Positions 18,630-31,522 are shown, counted from the stretch's first letter. The stretch is 64,000 nucleotides of DNA from Bacteroidota bacterium (GCA_016713445.1 JADJPB010000010.1:117798-181797); one strand, 5' to 3'. Numbers and translations are program-made. Notes: a model not told the origin generated them from the sequence alone.

Positions 18630-21600
18630 ATGAAAAGATTCCTGCGCTTAATTTTTATTGTTTTTATCCAACACTACTCATTCTCCCAAACCGTCCCCGT
18701 CACTATCATCAACGGCACCTTAAAAGCCTGTGACACGAATATTGTAACGGCGACTTTTACTGGAATTGGTCAACATAAATTGAAAATAAAAGGGGAGTTG
18801 ATTTTTGGTAGTAATTCACATGACTCGTGCGGAAAATCAAGCGGAGTACTTATTGAAATTCTGAGCTTAATAGATAGCGCCAATTTAAATCCAATTTCCT
18901 TCTCACCTCCTGTAACGGATACTGCAAACGGGGAGGTTTATATAAGTTTTAATACTATTGATACCGTAATTTTAACTTACAGAATCCATATCGACTGTTC
19001 CGCAATTCCTACAGGCGCGAATGTTGATCCCATTTTTGTGAAACAAACTTGGACGGATTCTATTTCCAGTGTAAATTATAATTTGAATGCTTCCGGGGTC
19101 AATACTTTGCAGAGTGCAGCTATCCTTTATCCAAAACTGGTGTATGTTCCAACGGTGATAGATACTATCGGTTACCTAGAATCTAGAATCCTTCAATTTA
19201 CGTTTTTAAATTCGGGATTTACCATAGCAAATATTTCAATTCGATTTTTGGAAGACGCAACTAATTATTGTGGTGCTTTTGTAAATGTTGATCCGTTGTT
19301 CTATAAAATTAAAGAGAATGGAACTCCGGTTAATTATACAAGCGGCGATCAGGCCTTTATTCAATTGCCGGTTTCCGACACTCTTTTTATTTATCGAAGC
19401 ATAAGAGCCATAAATTGTTTAGACACATGCACTCATCATGCTATTTTTAGTTGGCAATGTGCCAATCGGGATAGTTTAGGAACAGCTTTTTGCTCCTCCT
19501 GCTTTGGCTCCGATACGATCAATTATGTAATTCAGAATAGAATTATGCCGCAGCTAAAAGTAATCCGGGCTGTTCCTGTTTCGGATCAAGTTACTAACTT
19601 TGATATGAGTTGTCCCAATTCACTCACAGGTATGCGGCGATGGGAATATTTTATTACAACGGAAGATATTGGCAAATTAGATTCAGCCGTAATTCATTTT
19701 ACAAATTATCATTCCGATAGTATTTCTAGTTTAGGGTTGATTCCAGAAAACACGCTTCAAATTGATACGCTTTGTTCCAGTTGTAATTTTCAAATGACAT
19801 ATGGCCAACGTGCTTTTTCTCTTTGCGCCAACACCGTTAACAATCCCATTGATAGTTTGACAATGGTCATTACTAATTTTGGTGATGGAGATACCATTAA
19901 ATTCAGATTTCAGTCATTTCGATGTGTCGAGGAAGATACCCGTCTTTATAATGTCCCTAAAAGTTTTACCAACTGGACTTTTAGAAACACTTACTCTGTA
20001 AGTAAATGTGGATTAAAAGATAGTTTAGACTTTTTATATCCAGTCTATACGGCGAATGGAATTGTGGACCAAGTTGCCGCTGTTGCTGATCTATCTCTTA
20101 TTTATACGCCAACCGTTTCGGATTTGTCTTCACCCCCAAACAATTTCGGAGACTCGGCAGATTTTGAGATCAAAATGAATGGGCTTTTTATTGATGAGTA
20201 TGATATCGTACAACAATTATTGGGTTGCGATGCCAGTAATACAAATTGTATTCCTACCGGTTATTTTAAAATCACCATTGAGTGTGATCCAGGACTCATA
20301 GTACCCAATGCACAAAATTATACGCGTATAAAATACAAGGACTCATTGGGTTTTATTAATTACTACGTGCCGGAATATTTTTATCAGGATACTTCCATTT
20401 TAGGTCAATGCGCCGCGGCGCCTATGTTTATTATTTTAATCTAAATGACTCCAATGCTCTTCGAATGATTAAAGGAGGTTTCTTTCAATTTAGATTGAGA
20501 TCTTGTTGTGGCGGACAAAATGGGGCGGTAAAATACAAAGTGCTTTACGACTGGCTTTTAAATCCGAGTGGAAGTTGTAATACCTTAACCTTTCCAGCAG
20601 ATCATGCTAGTCCTGCCAATTGCACGGGTACCGATTGTAAATGGCTTCCTCTTTCTTTTGTCGAAGATGATATTGTGGTACATTGTCCCGGCTGTATAAC
20701 TCCGGGCATTGTTATTCGTTCCTATAGAATGGAAAGGACAAGTTATGGAAACAAAGATTCAAATGACAATGGTTTTGCCGACAGTCCGCTTACGCCGATT
20801 GAGTATAACTCACCCTCATTTTTAGCAAACAGAAATGATTACGGTTGGTATAATTCGGGAATTGGCGATCAACTTACCGACTATTTAGTAGCAGAATTTG
20901 GTGCAGGAGATTCGGGAGGTGGTGGATATACTTATCCCATGATGCAATTTCAGCATTCCTACCTCAATCATTTGCAACTAGACAGAATCATTGGTGCTGG
21001 CCTCGATACCATGAAAGTATTGCCTGATACAGTTTTGCTTTATATTGATACACCTGTTTCTGGGGCTCCTGATTCTTGTATTGATTGTGGAGTATTTAAT
21101 GTTGATAGCACTAAATTCGTTACACAACGTGTGTTAAAATTCTTTGGCAGCTCGCTCTCTAAAATTCTTTTTTTAGATGCCGTCAATAATCGCTATTTCT
21201 TTTCGTTTTCTTCTGTTGATTCCAGTGGTCATACAGGAGTTTTAAATGGAAGCGACATCATTTATAATAATACAACTTATCCTTACCTTGGCTTTTTCGA
21301 GAGGCAGCAATATCGATTGAGTGTAGATTATAATGTAACAGGAAATTTTAATTTACCCCGAAATTATAGCGGGGCTGTTGCTCTAGATTTAATTAGAAAG
21401 CAAAGCGATATTGAAAATAGAATGTGGCTTTCGGGGATAGTTTACCTTCTTTTGCTTGGAACCAATCCGTCAAAAATCCTGCAGATATTGTTGAACTTGA
21501 TTCATCTGGATGGTATTTTCCTCCTGACACTACTATCGGTGACACAGCGGTAAACCAGAATTTTGCAAACCGATATATGTTTAACTGCGAAAACCTGGAC

Positions 21601-24600
21601 GGAATTCATTATTTCTACGCCCATATTTATGATGTTAAATCGGAAGCGAGTTATGTGGATGATTGCACTTTTAAAATTCAAACTTCCATTTTTACCAATG
21701 TAGCAGCTCGTTTTCTGGATCCTTATCCTTTCGAGTACCATCCATCCAACATACAACCTAGGTCATATACTTTTACTGTGCCGACAGGTTACAGCACAGT
21801 AGGTGCATTGTTAACGAATGAAATTTATGGGGGCGGAGTATCTTATAGAAATCAAACAGCTTCTTTAACTATTGACACGAACCCCACTTTTACTTATTAT
21901 GATAATTCATTTCAAATAGATCCATGCTTAGCCGAGGGTGATACCACCACTGGAACTAAATTATATTTCGGCGATATACAAACTTTTAAATCGATTGAAA
22001 TTTTGGTAGCATCCAATAATTGTGATACCTCAGGCTTTAAGATTGATTCAACAACGGCCGTGGTTAGTTTTGAAGGGGATGTGGATCACTGCGTAGATGT
22101 TAATGGGGTAACCCTAGGCTTTGTGGATACGCTTAAGTCTTTGCAAGGAGCCGTCCTACATAACATCCGCCCTAACGACAAGGTAAGTTTTACCCCGAGT
22201 TTCGATGTACAAAGCAACCGAATTTGTTTTATATTTTCAATCGAGAATCCATTTGTAACATTTGGCGTAGATACCTTTAGCACTTTCGCCCCAAATTATT
22301 TTGTAGTGATTCCTGATACAACAACCATAAATTGGCTAAGCAACTGGACCTATCATTCAAACAATGGCATTTCCTATCCAATCAATAATCAATTTTTTCT
22401 TTCTGACACGCTCTTAGCAATTAACGAGACTCATATTGGTGATAGTATTTGTGCCAGTTTCTCATATTGCCCTGACTCTGCGTCCCAGACAATAAAATTT
22501 TACACGGGCTGGAGTTGTTCTGACTCACTCTTGCAGCCATTTGATACAACGGCACTTTGTCAATTTGATACAATTACTTATATTATTGAATTAGAAAGCT
22601 CAAACATCGGGCTCTCCGACGGCGGTGTACGTAACCGACCTTTAAGCGAAGTTTATTATACGTTATGCGATACTTTATTTTACGAATGTTGTTTTAAATC
22701 GACACAGAACGGTGAAGTCACACTCAATAATATTGAGCTGCCTAACTTCCCCGATAGTTTGGGAGTACTTGATGTAAGTATTCGAAAAGGATATTGCGAT
22801 AGCAATTCAACCGAACCTTGGCATTCGGTTCTATATGATTCGCTCCAGAATAATTGGCCGATTTCTGCATTAGATATGGACGCCATTGGTTATGCAGATT
22901 CAGTATTAAAAATTACCGAAGGCATCAGCGTACGCATCGCCTACATGCCCGATTGCCATTTTGAGGACACCCTTCCCGATGTTGTGTTAAATGCCAACAG
23001 TTATTGCAATGATCCGCTGAGCAGCACTTATGATTTTAACAATACATTGAAACGAGATACTACAACAAGTGCATGTCATGATTGTTTTACACTTAAAAAA
23101 ACAGCAAGCGATTCCATTATTGCTGCCTTAGACACCATTAGTTTTACCATTAAAATATGCGCAACTAATCAAGATTCAGGATTTGTGTATTTGTATGAAT
23201 ACTTGCCTGCTAATTTTGTGAATTTAGACTCTATTCCCTTTTTTGTGATTACACCAGCAATGGGATGTACAACGTTGGTGGTAAACGGTTATTTTACACA
23301 GTCCGGCGATTGCAATAGCAATGAAAATTTAGTGCAAATAAAATTTGCTGGGTTCGATAGTCTCAATGTTTATTTTGGACCAGACAGTCTTATGGATAGT
23401 GTTTGTGTGCTTGTGACAAATGCTTGTATTGATCCTAATACAATTGTATTAAAAGATAGTAGTTACTCAGTAGCCTTTCGGCAATGTATAGCAATACTTC
23501 TTTTTTATGTAGAAGGTTTGTTTACGGTTAATTCAAATTTAACTTTAAATAATTGTGATGTATTTATGGCAGCAGGGGCACAAATTATTATTGCAAGTAA
23601 TATAATGTTTAGCTTGGATAGTGCGACAAGTATAATTGGATGTGACACTATGTGGCAAGGAATACTCATGGAACAAGGAGCTGAATTGGAGGTATTAAAT
23701 GGAAGTAATATTAATGATGCGAATAGAGCCATTCAAATTGATAATGAATGCGAATTGTATCTGTATAATGCACATTTTTACAATAATATTATTGGAGTAT
23801 ATTCAGAACCTAATAATGGGGATACTTATGGGTTTGGAGCGTTTTCAATTACTGGAACTACTTTCAGTTCGATTGGGAATTTCCTGCCTGATTATAACGG
23901 GCAGCCTGCACATGGCGGTAAACCATATGCCGGTATTGATCTTTCGGACGTAGTGGTTAGTATTGGCAAAATAGGCGGCAACACCAATCATTTTCTCAAT
24001 ATGAATTTTGGAATTAAAGTATTTAGAAGTAATATCGAAGTAGTCAATAACGACTTCCAAAATATCTTCACTGTTAGTGGATACCCAACCAAAGTAATTG
24101 GAACAGCAGTTATGTGTGAAGGAGATACTACACTGGGCTTATCTGGCATACCTGGTAGTTTAACTGTTTTTCCAGTAAATACTAATTCCAATACCATGTT
24201 AAATTGTGAACGAGGCGTCTATGCATCCTATAGCGATTTGGTGGTTTCAAATTGCATTATCAATAATGTGAATACAGGCGTGGAGTGTACTCAAAGCAGA
24301 TTAAAGCGAAATGTACTCATAACAGAAAACACCATCACTGCACGTAAATACGGTATTCGCTTATACGATAATGCTGGAGCTGCAAACATGAGCGCGATAT
24401 TTAATTCCATTACTATTCACGGTAATACAACTAATGGTGCAACAATAGGAACTGCGATTTCTGTAATGGAAAAGAATAATATTTCGCAAACCAATTACAA
24501 TATTTCTTTCAATGCTCCCATCACTATTATTGATGCTCATGCAGGGATTGAGCTTTCATCGGTATTCAAGCCTCAAGTAAGATGTAATAATGTATTGCAA

Positions 24601-26137
24601 AAATAGCTTCTGGGCACGCTATTTCAACCGTTGGTATATCTATATTAAGCTGCGTTGATGCGCAAGTGAGCCAAAATCTAGTGAAGGGATATACCACAAG
24701 CAATACGACGCGTATTGGAGTAAATACCGACCAAAGTATAAATAGCCTGATCAGTTGCAACTCGGTTGATAGCACCGGATTCGGTTTTCACTTTACCAGC
24801 AATAACCTAAATACTAATTTTAGAGGAAACAAAATGCGAAGTCACTTTGAAGGTTTACATCTTACCAATACTGCTGTAATAGACACACAAACCTTTGCCG
24901 GCAACCGGTGGTATGGAAATTACTGGCCTTGGTTTGGGGCAGTGAATATGAATGCGGCAAACCCAAATGATGTTTATCAATCACTTTTCATTGTAAATCC
25001 AATTGACTCAACTTATTCACCTCGGGTACCACTATTTTCAGTGCTTCCATTTCAGCCCGATAATACGGGATGGTTTCAACCACAATTAGGTATTAGTAAT
25101 TACGCATGTTCAAATATTAATCCTTGTTCCTCCGTACAAATTGTATACGATGGTGGAGATGTAAATTTAATGGAGTTAATTGCTTTAGATAGCATTTTAA
25201 CATTGGGTTATGTAGATGAATCGAGAGACATTGCACAATCCATTTTATTTGATTTTTTAATGACGGATTCTGCTTTAAGAAACAGCTCATCCACGTTTAC
25301 ATCTTTTATAAATAGTAATCCTGTATTGCAATCACTGTATGAAGTAAAGCTACAGTACCATGATTTAAGAAATGCCGAAGATTCTGCTGCTATTTTATTA
25401 TTGACATTAGATAGCAGTATAAAAGTAATGGTTGATACATTACGCTATTATAATCAAGCTGTCATAGATAATCCATCTCTTGATTTAAGTGCTGAGATCA
25501 ATCAAGCCAACATTTCTTTAAACATTATGAAGGTAGCATATGCTGGTCTTGTGCAACAATTTAAATTAAGAGAAAATGCAATACTTCTCCATGCTGAATT
25601 TTATAATTCCCAAGTAAATGCAACGGGTTTACCATTAGAAAACGAAGAAACTATAAACGGTGTCCAAATCAGGTATGATCTATTTGGAAAGGATAGTATT
25701 GCAAGTTGGTTCCCAAGTTTTTTATACATCGCTCAACAATGTCCAAGTCAGGAGGCGCTGCCGTTTATAGAGCAAGATTTTTTGTTTCACTATTTAACGA
25801 TAGCCTTACTTATGATGATTTTTCAGTCTGTTTAGCTCAGGGGTATTATAGAGAAATGTCTGGCACATTAGCAGATGCAAGCATCGTACCTGCAATAATT
25901 GTAAAGCCAAATCCGGCAAATGAACAGGTTGAAATAATACTAGAAAACAACAAAGAGAAAGCTTATGTTTTACGAATCACTGATTTAGAAGGCCGCATTA
26001 AATTTCATTTTAATAAAGCAGCTAGTGAATTAAAAACAATTATCAATACATATGAGTTATCTCCTGGAATTTATTTTGTTTTAGTTGATGATTCAAATGG
26101 ATTGCAACTGAGTAAAAAATTAATCATTTTGCGATGA
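18630..26137 (+). CDS. Giant T9SS surface protein X (four one-base frameshifts)
   Basis: The reading frame is cut into five overlapping pieces, but restoring one base at each of four places gives one protein of about 2503 aa (7508+4 nt is divisible by three). The breaks lie near 20410-20421 (GC-rich palindrome), 21429-21431 (T3), 24599-24603 (A5) and 25751-25752 (GG). A signal peptide MKRFLRLIFIVFIQHYSFSQ is followed by about 1600 residues of Asp/Thr-rich beta-sandwich repeats with many Cys. Next is a right-handed beta-helix-like region (about residues 1620-1990: LTLNNCDVFMAAGAQI, FHNNxxGV-like coils), then a helical segment, and a type A T9SS sorting domain (IIVKPNPANEQVEIIL ... KLIILR). Likely a large adhesin or surface filament. 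It overlaps the next gene as ATGA. Codon use looks like the neighbours. Confidence 0.8.
20410..20421. repeat. 12 bp GC-only palindrome at a frame break
   Basis: GCGCCGCGGCGC is a perfect palindrome in an otherwise AT-rich gene and sits exactly where the frame of protein X shifts. Adding one base here lets the protein continue as GAYVYYFNLNDSNALRM. A strong hairpin of this kind is a known source of basecalling or sequencing deletion. Confidence 0.7.
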
Positions 26138-27621
26138 AAAAGCTTCTTCTATTTGGATTGATGTTAATTGCATTTGTTGAATGCAATGGGCAGGGACATA
26201 ACTATCAGTGGCTTATTGGAGATCAGTGGTTACAAACAATTCCTAAAGGAAGAATGACATTTGATAGCTCATCTTACATTTATCAAACAGAATATCGTAA
26301 AATGGCATTCAATGGCACACAAGGAAATATCTGCGATGCTCAAGGAAATTTTTTAATGAGTAGCAACGGAGTTTGGATTGCGAACGCTAATAATGATACG
26401 TTATTGAATGGTACGGGGCTTAATCCTGGGTATTTTGTGAATAGTTATCCCAATGGATTATACATTCCGAATGGCAATTTCTTTATACCAACTCCTGGTG
26501 ATACTAGTGGATATACACTTTTTCATCAAACAAGTTTAGACCCTAACTCAGATCGTTGCGGCGTGTATTTTTCGAATGTTAATATTAATTTGGATAGTGG
26601 CTTAGGAGGAGTTGTTTCAAAAAATAATCTAATAATAGATGACACTTTAAATTGGGGAATTAACGCATGTAAGCATGCTAATGGACGTGATTGGTGGGTT
26701 GTATGTATGAAAGACAGTAGTGATACTATTTATAAAATTTTAATTACAGCCAATGGAGTAGAGTCAATTTCGACTCAATCCTTAGGTTTTGTACCTGTTC
26801 CCGTTGGAAATGTCTCCCCATTGATATTTAACAAATCAGGAAATCAATTTACATACAACACATATGACAATCCAGTTGATCGAAATAGTTCAGTAATACT
26901 TTGTGATTTTGACAGGTGCAATGGAGTGTTTTCCAATACTAGAATTATTCCTGTTTCATCTGGAGCCTATATTTGGGGAGCATCATTTTCTCCTAATAAT
27001 CAGTTTCTATTCGTCAATACTTCGATGTATGTTTTTCAAATTAATACAATTTCTTTACTTATAGATACCGTTGCTACTTATGATGGTTTTGTTTCGGGAT
27101 TGCCTCCAACTTGCTGTGGTACAACTTTTATGCATGAGTACCTCGCAGGTAATGGAAAAATATATTTAACAAGTGGCAATGGTGTACAACATTTACATGA
27201 AATTAACTATCCTGATAGCGCAGGTTTAGCATGCGATGTACAACAGCATGCTATTAATTTAGGCGTATGGCATTTTAGATCGGTGCCTAACCATCCAAAC
27301 TATAATCTAGGTCCTGTTGTAGGTAGTGCTTGTGACACTTTAACCATAGGAATAGAAGAAATAAAACACGATTTCAAATTCAGCATTTCGCCTAACCCAA
27401 CAATTGATGGTACTATTAAATTAATTTATCTCTTGCCACAAAACCAGCCCGGAGTGTTTGAGGTTTATAATATTACTGGGCAACTTGTATATAAAATGAA
27501 TTTACCACCATGGAGTACACTTCAGTTTGTTCAGCTGCCTGAGTTAAGTAATGGTGTTTATACTTGTGTTGTTAAAAGCGGGTATGATAGAGCAGCGAAA
27601 AAACTCGTGATAGTTCAGTAA
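26134..27621 (+). CDS. T9SS beta-propeller-like protein Y, copy 1
   Basis: 495 aa. A signal peptide (MKKLLLFGLMLIAFVECNGQ) is followed by a body with repeated motifs such as SSNGVWIANANNDTLLNGTG, CKHANGRDWWVV, SFSPNNQFLFVNTS and LAGNGKIYLTSGNGVQHLHE, which look like PD40/WD40-type blades. A type A sorting domain ends it (FSISPNPTIDGTIKLIYLL ... KKLVIVQ). It starts inside the stop of protein X (ATGA), so the two are translationally coupled. Copy 1 is the most diverged of four tandem copies, but its last 129 bp are identical to copies 2 and 3. Function unknown. Confidence 0.82.
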   Translation: MKKLLLFGLMLIAFVECNGQGHNYQWLIGDQWLQTIPKGRMTFDSSSYIYQTEYRKMAFNGTQGNICDAQGNFLMSSNGVWIANANNDTLLNGTGLNPGYFVNSYPNGLYIPNGNFFIPTPGDTSGYTLFHQTSLDPNSDRCGVYFSNVNINLDSGLGGVVSKNNLIIDDTLNWGINACKHANGRDWWVVCMKDSSDTIYKILITANGVESISTQSLGFVPVPVGNVSPLIFNKSGNQFTYNTYDNPVDRNSSVILCDFDRCNGVFSNTRIIPVSSGAYIWGASFSPNNQFLFVNTSMYVFQINTISLLIDTVATYDGFVSGLPPTCCGTTFMHEYLAGNGKIYLTSGNGVQHLHEINYPDSAGLACDVQQHAINLGVWHFRSVPNHPNYNLGPVVGSACDTLTIGIEEIKHDFKFSISPNPTIDGTIKLIYLLPQNQPGVFEVYNITGQLVYKMNLPPWSTLQFVQLPELSNGVYTCVVKSGYDRAAKKLVIVQ

Positions 27622-27628
27622 ATTAAAA

Positions 27629-28096
27629 ATGCATACAGAAGGCAATATCGTTAGAATGGAAGGGATTGAATCTTATCGTGAACAAATCAGCGAAATTGCT
27701 TTTCAATGTCCTTATCAGGGAGGACAGGGTGTGTTCAGGGCAAGGTTCTTCTTGTCTTTGTTCAATGACAGCATTGAATACGATGATGCGAGTGTATGTT
27801 TGGCGCAAGGAATATTAAAAGTAAGCCATTCAGTAAATAATATAGCTCCTCGCTTGTTGATTAAACCCAATCCAGCAAACAATGAAACGGAGGTGTTTTT
27901 AACGAGCATTGATTATGATCAGTATCAGCTTAAAATTATTTCTCAGGATGGAAGAATAGTGAGCGAATTAAATTTGAGACATTCACTTTCTGGAAATAAA
28001 ATAAGTACGTCATTTTTAATGCCGGGTGTTTATTATTTGGAAGCTACAACAGATGGAAAAAGTGTTTGTAGAGGTAAACTTGTTATCGTGAGATGA
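27629..28096 (+). pseudogene. Truncated X tail 1
   Basis: 155 codons. Residues 20-65 (IAFQCPYQGGQGVFRARFF ... YDDASVCLAQG) match the end of protein X, which has QCPSQGGAAVYRARFF ... YDDFSVCLAQG. A type A sorting domain follows (LLIKPNPANNETEVFL ... RGKLVIVR). It has no signal peptide, so the product could not reach T9SS. I read it as a remnant of a duplicated X gene that keeps only its C-terminus. It overlaps the next Y gene by ATGA. Its DNA appears identical to tail 3 at 31523-31990. Confidence 0.72.
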
Positions 28097-29568
28097 AGAA
28101 ACTAAAGATGTTATTATTTTTAATTCTGTTGCCGCAACTTCTGCTTGCACAGTTTTATAATCATCAATGGTTGATTGGTTATTGGCCACCGCCATTTTTA
28201 TGTGGTCGAATAGAATTTGATTCGACAAGTTATACATATTCTACGGAAGTTAGAAAAATGGGATTTGAAGGTACACAAGGAAATATATGCAATACTAACG
28301 GAGATTTTATAATAAGTAGTAATGGAGTTTGGATAGCTAATGCCAATAACGATACCTTGCTTAATGGAAGCGGTTTGAATCCAGGTTATTTTGTGAATTC
28401 TTATCCAAATGGATCATTAATCCCTAATGGTAATTTTTTAATACCTACTCCGGGTGATACTTCTGGATATACTCTTTTTCATCAGACTGAGGTTAATTCA
28501 ACATCTTCCAATTGTGCCCTTTATTATTCTACAATAGATATGAATTTGGATGTTGGATTAGGTGGAGTGCTTTCAAAAAACAATATACTTATAAATGATT
28601 CATTAAGTTGGGGGATAACAGCATGCAAACATGCAAATGGACGGGATTGGTGGATAATTGCTGCGAAAGATAGTAGTGATAAAATATACAAATTACTTTA
28701 TACAGACAATGGGATTGTATCGATAGATTCACAATCTTTAAATTTTTATCCTCATGCCTATAAAAATATTCCTCAACTTTGCTTTAATAATGAAGGTAAT
28801 TTGCTTGCATTTAATGTCTACGATAATCCAGTTGACCGAAATAGTTTTGTGATACTTTGTGATTTTGACAGGTGTACCGGAAATTTTTCAAACACAAGAG
28901 TAATTTCCGTTTATTCAGGTGCATATCTTTGGGGGTTATCTTTTTCTCCGAGTGGAGAGTATCTATACACAAATACTTCTGTGTATATTTTCCAGATAAA
29001 CACGTTAAATTTACAGGTGAATACTGTTGCCATTTATGATGGCTTTTCATTTCCTATCCCAGCAGCAGCAACAACATTTATGGATGAGTATCTTGCGGCA
29101 AACGGTAAAATTGATCTTACTTCAGGTAATGGAGTTCAGCACTTGCATGAAATAAATTACCCGGACAGCGCAGGCTTGGCATGTGATGTACAGCAACATG
29201 CTGTTAGTTTAGGAGTGTGGCACTTTAGAGCCGTACCTAATCATCCTAATTACAACTTAGGCCCAGTTGTGGGAAGTGTTTGTGATAGTATAACAAGCAT
29301 AGCAGAAATAAAACACGATTTCTTATTCAGCATTTCACCCAACCCAACAAGTGATGAATACATTAAGTTAGTTTATCTATTGCCACAAAACAAAGCTGGT
29401 GTGTTTGAGGTGTATAATATGACCGGGCAACTCGTTTACAAAATGAATTTACCACCATGGAGTACACTTCAGTTTGTTCAGCTGCCTGAGTTAAGTAATG
29501 GTGTTTATACTTGTGTTGTTAAAAGCGGGTATGATAGAGCAGCGAAAAAACTCGTGATAGTTCAGTAA
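28093..29568 (+). CDS. T9SS beta-propeller-like protein Y, copy 2
   Basis: 491 aa, uninterrupted. The signal peptide MKKLKMLLFLILLPQLLLAQ precedes the same blade motifs as copy 1 (CKHANGRDWWII, SFSPSGEYLYTNTSVYIFQ) and a type A sorting domain (FSISPNPTSDEYIKLVYLL ... KKLVIVQ). It is nearly identical to copy 4, with only a few substitutions seen (for example A/T after WWII, and D/Y in GKI-LTSG). It is translationally coupled to the X tail before it. Presumably surface-exposed; ligand unknown. Confidence 0.82.
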   Translation: MKKLKMLLFLILLPQLLLAQFYNHQWLIGYWPPPFLCGRIEFDSTSYTYSTEVRKMGFEGTQGNICNTNGDFIISSNGVWIANANNDTLLNGSGLNPGYFVNSYPNGSLIPNGNFLIPTPGDTSGYTLFHQTEVNSTSSNCALYYSTIDMNLDVGLGGVLSKNNILINDSLSWGITACKHANGRDWWIIAAKDSSDKIYKLLYTDNGIVSIDSQSLNFYPHAYKNIPQLCFNNEGNLLAFNVYDNPVDRNSFVILCDFDRCTGNFSNTRVISVYSGAYLWGLSFSPSGEYLYTNTSVYIFQINTLNLQVNTVAIYDGFSFPIPAAATTFMDEYLAANGKIDLTSGNGVQHLHEINYPDSAGLACDVQQHAVSLGVWHFRAVPNHPNYNLGPVVGSVCDSITSIAEIKHDFLFSISPNPTSDEYIKLVYLLPQNKAGVFEVYNMTGQLVYKMNLPPWSTLQFVQLPELSNGVYTCVVKSGYDRAAKKLVIVQ

Positions 29569-29575
29569 ATTAAAA

Positions 29576-30043
29576 ATGCATACAGAAGGCAATATCGTTA
29601 GAATGGAAGGGATTGAATCTTATCGTGAACAAATCAGCGAAATTGCTTTTCAATGTCCTTATCAGGGAGGACAGGGTGTGTTCAGGGCAAGGTTCTTCTT
29701 GTCTTTGTTCAATGACAGCATTGAATACGATGATGCGAGTGTATGTTTGGCGCAAGGAATATTAAAAGTAATCCATTCAGTAAAGAATATAGCACCTAGC
29801 TTATTGATTAAACCTAATCCGGCAAGTAATGAAACGGAGGTGTTATTAACAGGCATAGCTTCTGAAAAATACCTTCTTAAAATTATTTCTCAAGATGGAA
29901 GAATAGTGAATGAAATGATTTTGAAACATTCACTTACAGGTAATAAAATAAATACATCAACTTTAGTCCCTGGCGTTTATTACGTAGAAGTAATAACTGA
30001 TAGTAAAAGTGTTTGCAGAGGTAAGTTAGTAATTATGAGATGA
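29576..30043 (+). pseudogene. Truncated X tail 2
   Basis: 155 codons. The first 65 codons are identical in DNA to tails 1 and 3, while the sorting-domain half is diverged (for example LLTGIASEKYLLKIISQDG here against FLTSIDYDQYQLKIISQDG). It has no signal peptide. This mosaic of identical and diverged halves points to recombination inside the shared 332 bp block. It overlaps Y copy 3 by ATGA. Confidence 0.72.
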
Positions 30044-31515
30044 GAATACTTCAGATAATATTATTTTTTATTCTGTCGCCGCACCTTTTGCCGGCACAGT
30101 TTTATAATCACCAATGGTTGATTGGTTATTGGCCACCGCCATCCTTATGTGGTCGAATTGAATTTGATTCCACGAGTTATTCTTACTCTACCGAAGTCAG
30201 AAAGATGGGGTTTTGGGGAACACAGGGAAATATCTGCAAATCCAACAGTGATTTTTTGATGAGCAGCAACGGTGTTTGGATCGCCAATGCTAATAACGAT
30301 ACCATGTTCAATGGGAGTGGACTCAATCCAGGGTACTTTGTAAATTCATGGCCGAATGGGTTATTAATTCCGAATGGAAATTTTATCATTCCTACTCCAG
30401 GCGATACTTCTGGATATACTCTTTTTCATCAGACCGAGGTCAATTCAACATCGTCCAATTGTGCCCTTTTTTATTCTACAATAGATATGAATTTGGATAA
30501 TGGATTAGGAGGAGTGCTTTCAAAAAACAATCTTCTTATTAACGATTCATTAAGTTGGGGGATTACGTCATGCAAACACGCAAATGGACGGGATTGGTGG
30601 ATAATTGCTTCGAAAGATAGTAGTGATAAAATTTACAAATTGCTTTATACAGACAAAGGAATTGTTTCTATAGATTCCCAATCTTTGAATTTCTATCCTC
30701 ATGCATATAAAAATATTTCTCAAATTTGCTTTAATAATGAAGGTAATTTGCTTGCATTTAATGTCTACGATAATCCTGTTAACCGAAATAGTTTTGTGAT
30801 ACTTTGTGACTTTGATAGATGCAACGGAAATTTTTCAAACACACGAGCAATTCCCATTTATTCAGGTGCATATCTTTGGGGGTTATCTTTTTCTCCATCA
30901 GGTGAGTATTTATACACGAATACTTCTGTGTATATTTTCCAGATAAACACGTTAAATTTGCTGGTGGATACAGTTGCCATTTATGATGGCTTTTCATTTC
31001 CTATCCCAGCCGCAGCAACAACTTTTTTGGGTGAGTATCTTGCGGCAAACGGTAAAATTTACCTTACTTCTGGCAATAGTGTTCAACACCTGCATGAAAT
31101 GAACTTTCCTGACAGCGCAGGTTTGGCATGTGATGTACAGCAACATGCTGTTAGTTTAGGAGTGTGGCACTTTAGAGCCGTACCTAATCATCCTAATTAC
31201 AACTTAGGCCCAGTTGTGGGAAGTGTTTGTGATAGTATAACAAGCATAGCAGAAATAAAACACGATTTCTTATTCAGCATTTCACCCAACCCAACAAGTG
31301 ATGAATACATTAAGTTAGTTTATCTATTGCCACAAAACAAAGCTGGTGTGTTTGAGGTGTATAATATGACCGGGCAACTCGTTTACAAAATGAATTTACC
31401 ACCATGGAGTACACTTCAGTTTGTTCAGCTGCCTGAGTTAAGTAATGGTGTTTATACTTGTGTTGTTAAAAGCGGGTATGATAGAGCAGCGAAAAAACTC
31501 GTGATAGTTCAGTAA
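30040..31515 (+). CDS. T9SS beta-propeller-like protein Y, copy 3
   Basis: 491 aa, uninterrupted. The signal peptide (MRILQIILFFILSPHLLPAQ) and the first two thirds differ from copies 2 and 4 at many silent and some coding positions. The 3' third, from about 31110, returns to near-identity, including the whole sorting domain. The body has the same blade motifs (CKHANGRDWWII, SFSPSGEYLYTNTS). Conserved amino acids despite many silent changes suggest that copy 3 has been under selection as a protein. Confidence 0.82.
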   Translation: MRILQIILFFILSPHLLPAQFYNHQWLIGYWPPPSLCGRIEFDSTSYSYSTEVRKMGFWGTQGNICKSNSDFLMSSNGVWIANANNDTMFNGSGLNPGYFVNSWPNGLLIPNGNFIIPTPGDTSGYTLFHQTEVNSTSSNCALFYSTIDMNLDNGLGGVLSKNNLLINDSLSWGITSCKHANGRDWWIIASKDSSDKIYKLLYTDKGIVSIDSQSLNFYPHAYKNISQICFNNEGNLLAFNVYDNPVNRNSFVILCDFDRCNGNFSNTRAIPIYSGAYLWGLSFSPSGEYLYTNTSVYIFQINTLNLLVDTVAIYDGFSFPIPAAATTFLGEYLAANGKIYLTSGNSVQHLHEMNFPDSAGLACDVQQHAVSLGVWHFRAVPNHPNYNLGPVVGSVCDSITSIAEIKHDFLFSISPNPTSDEYIKLVYLLPQNKAGVFEVYNMTGQLVYKMNLPPWSTLQFVQLPELSNGVYTCVVKSGYDRAAKKLVIVQ

Positions 31516-31522
31516 ATTAAAA

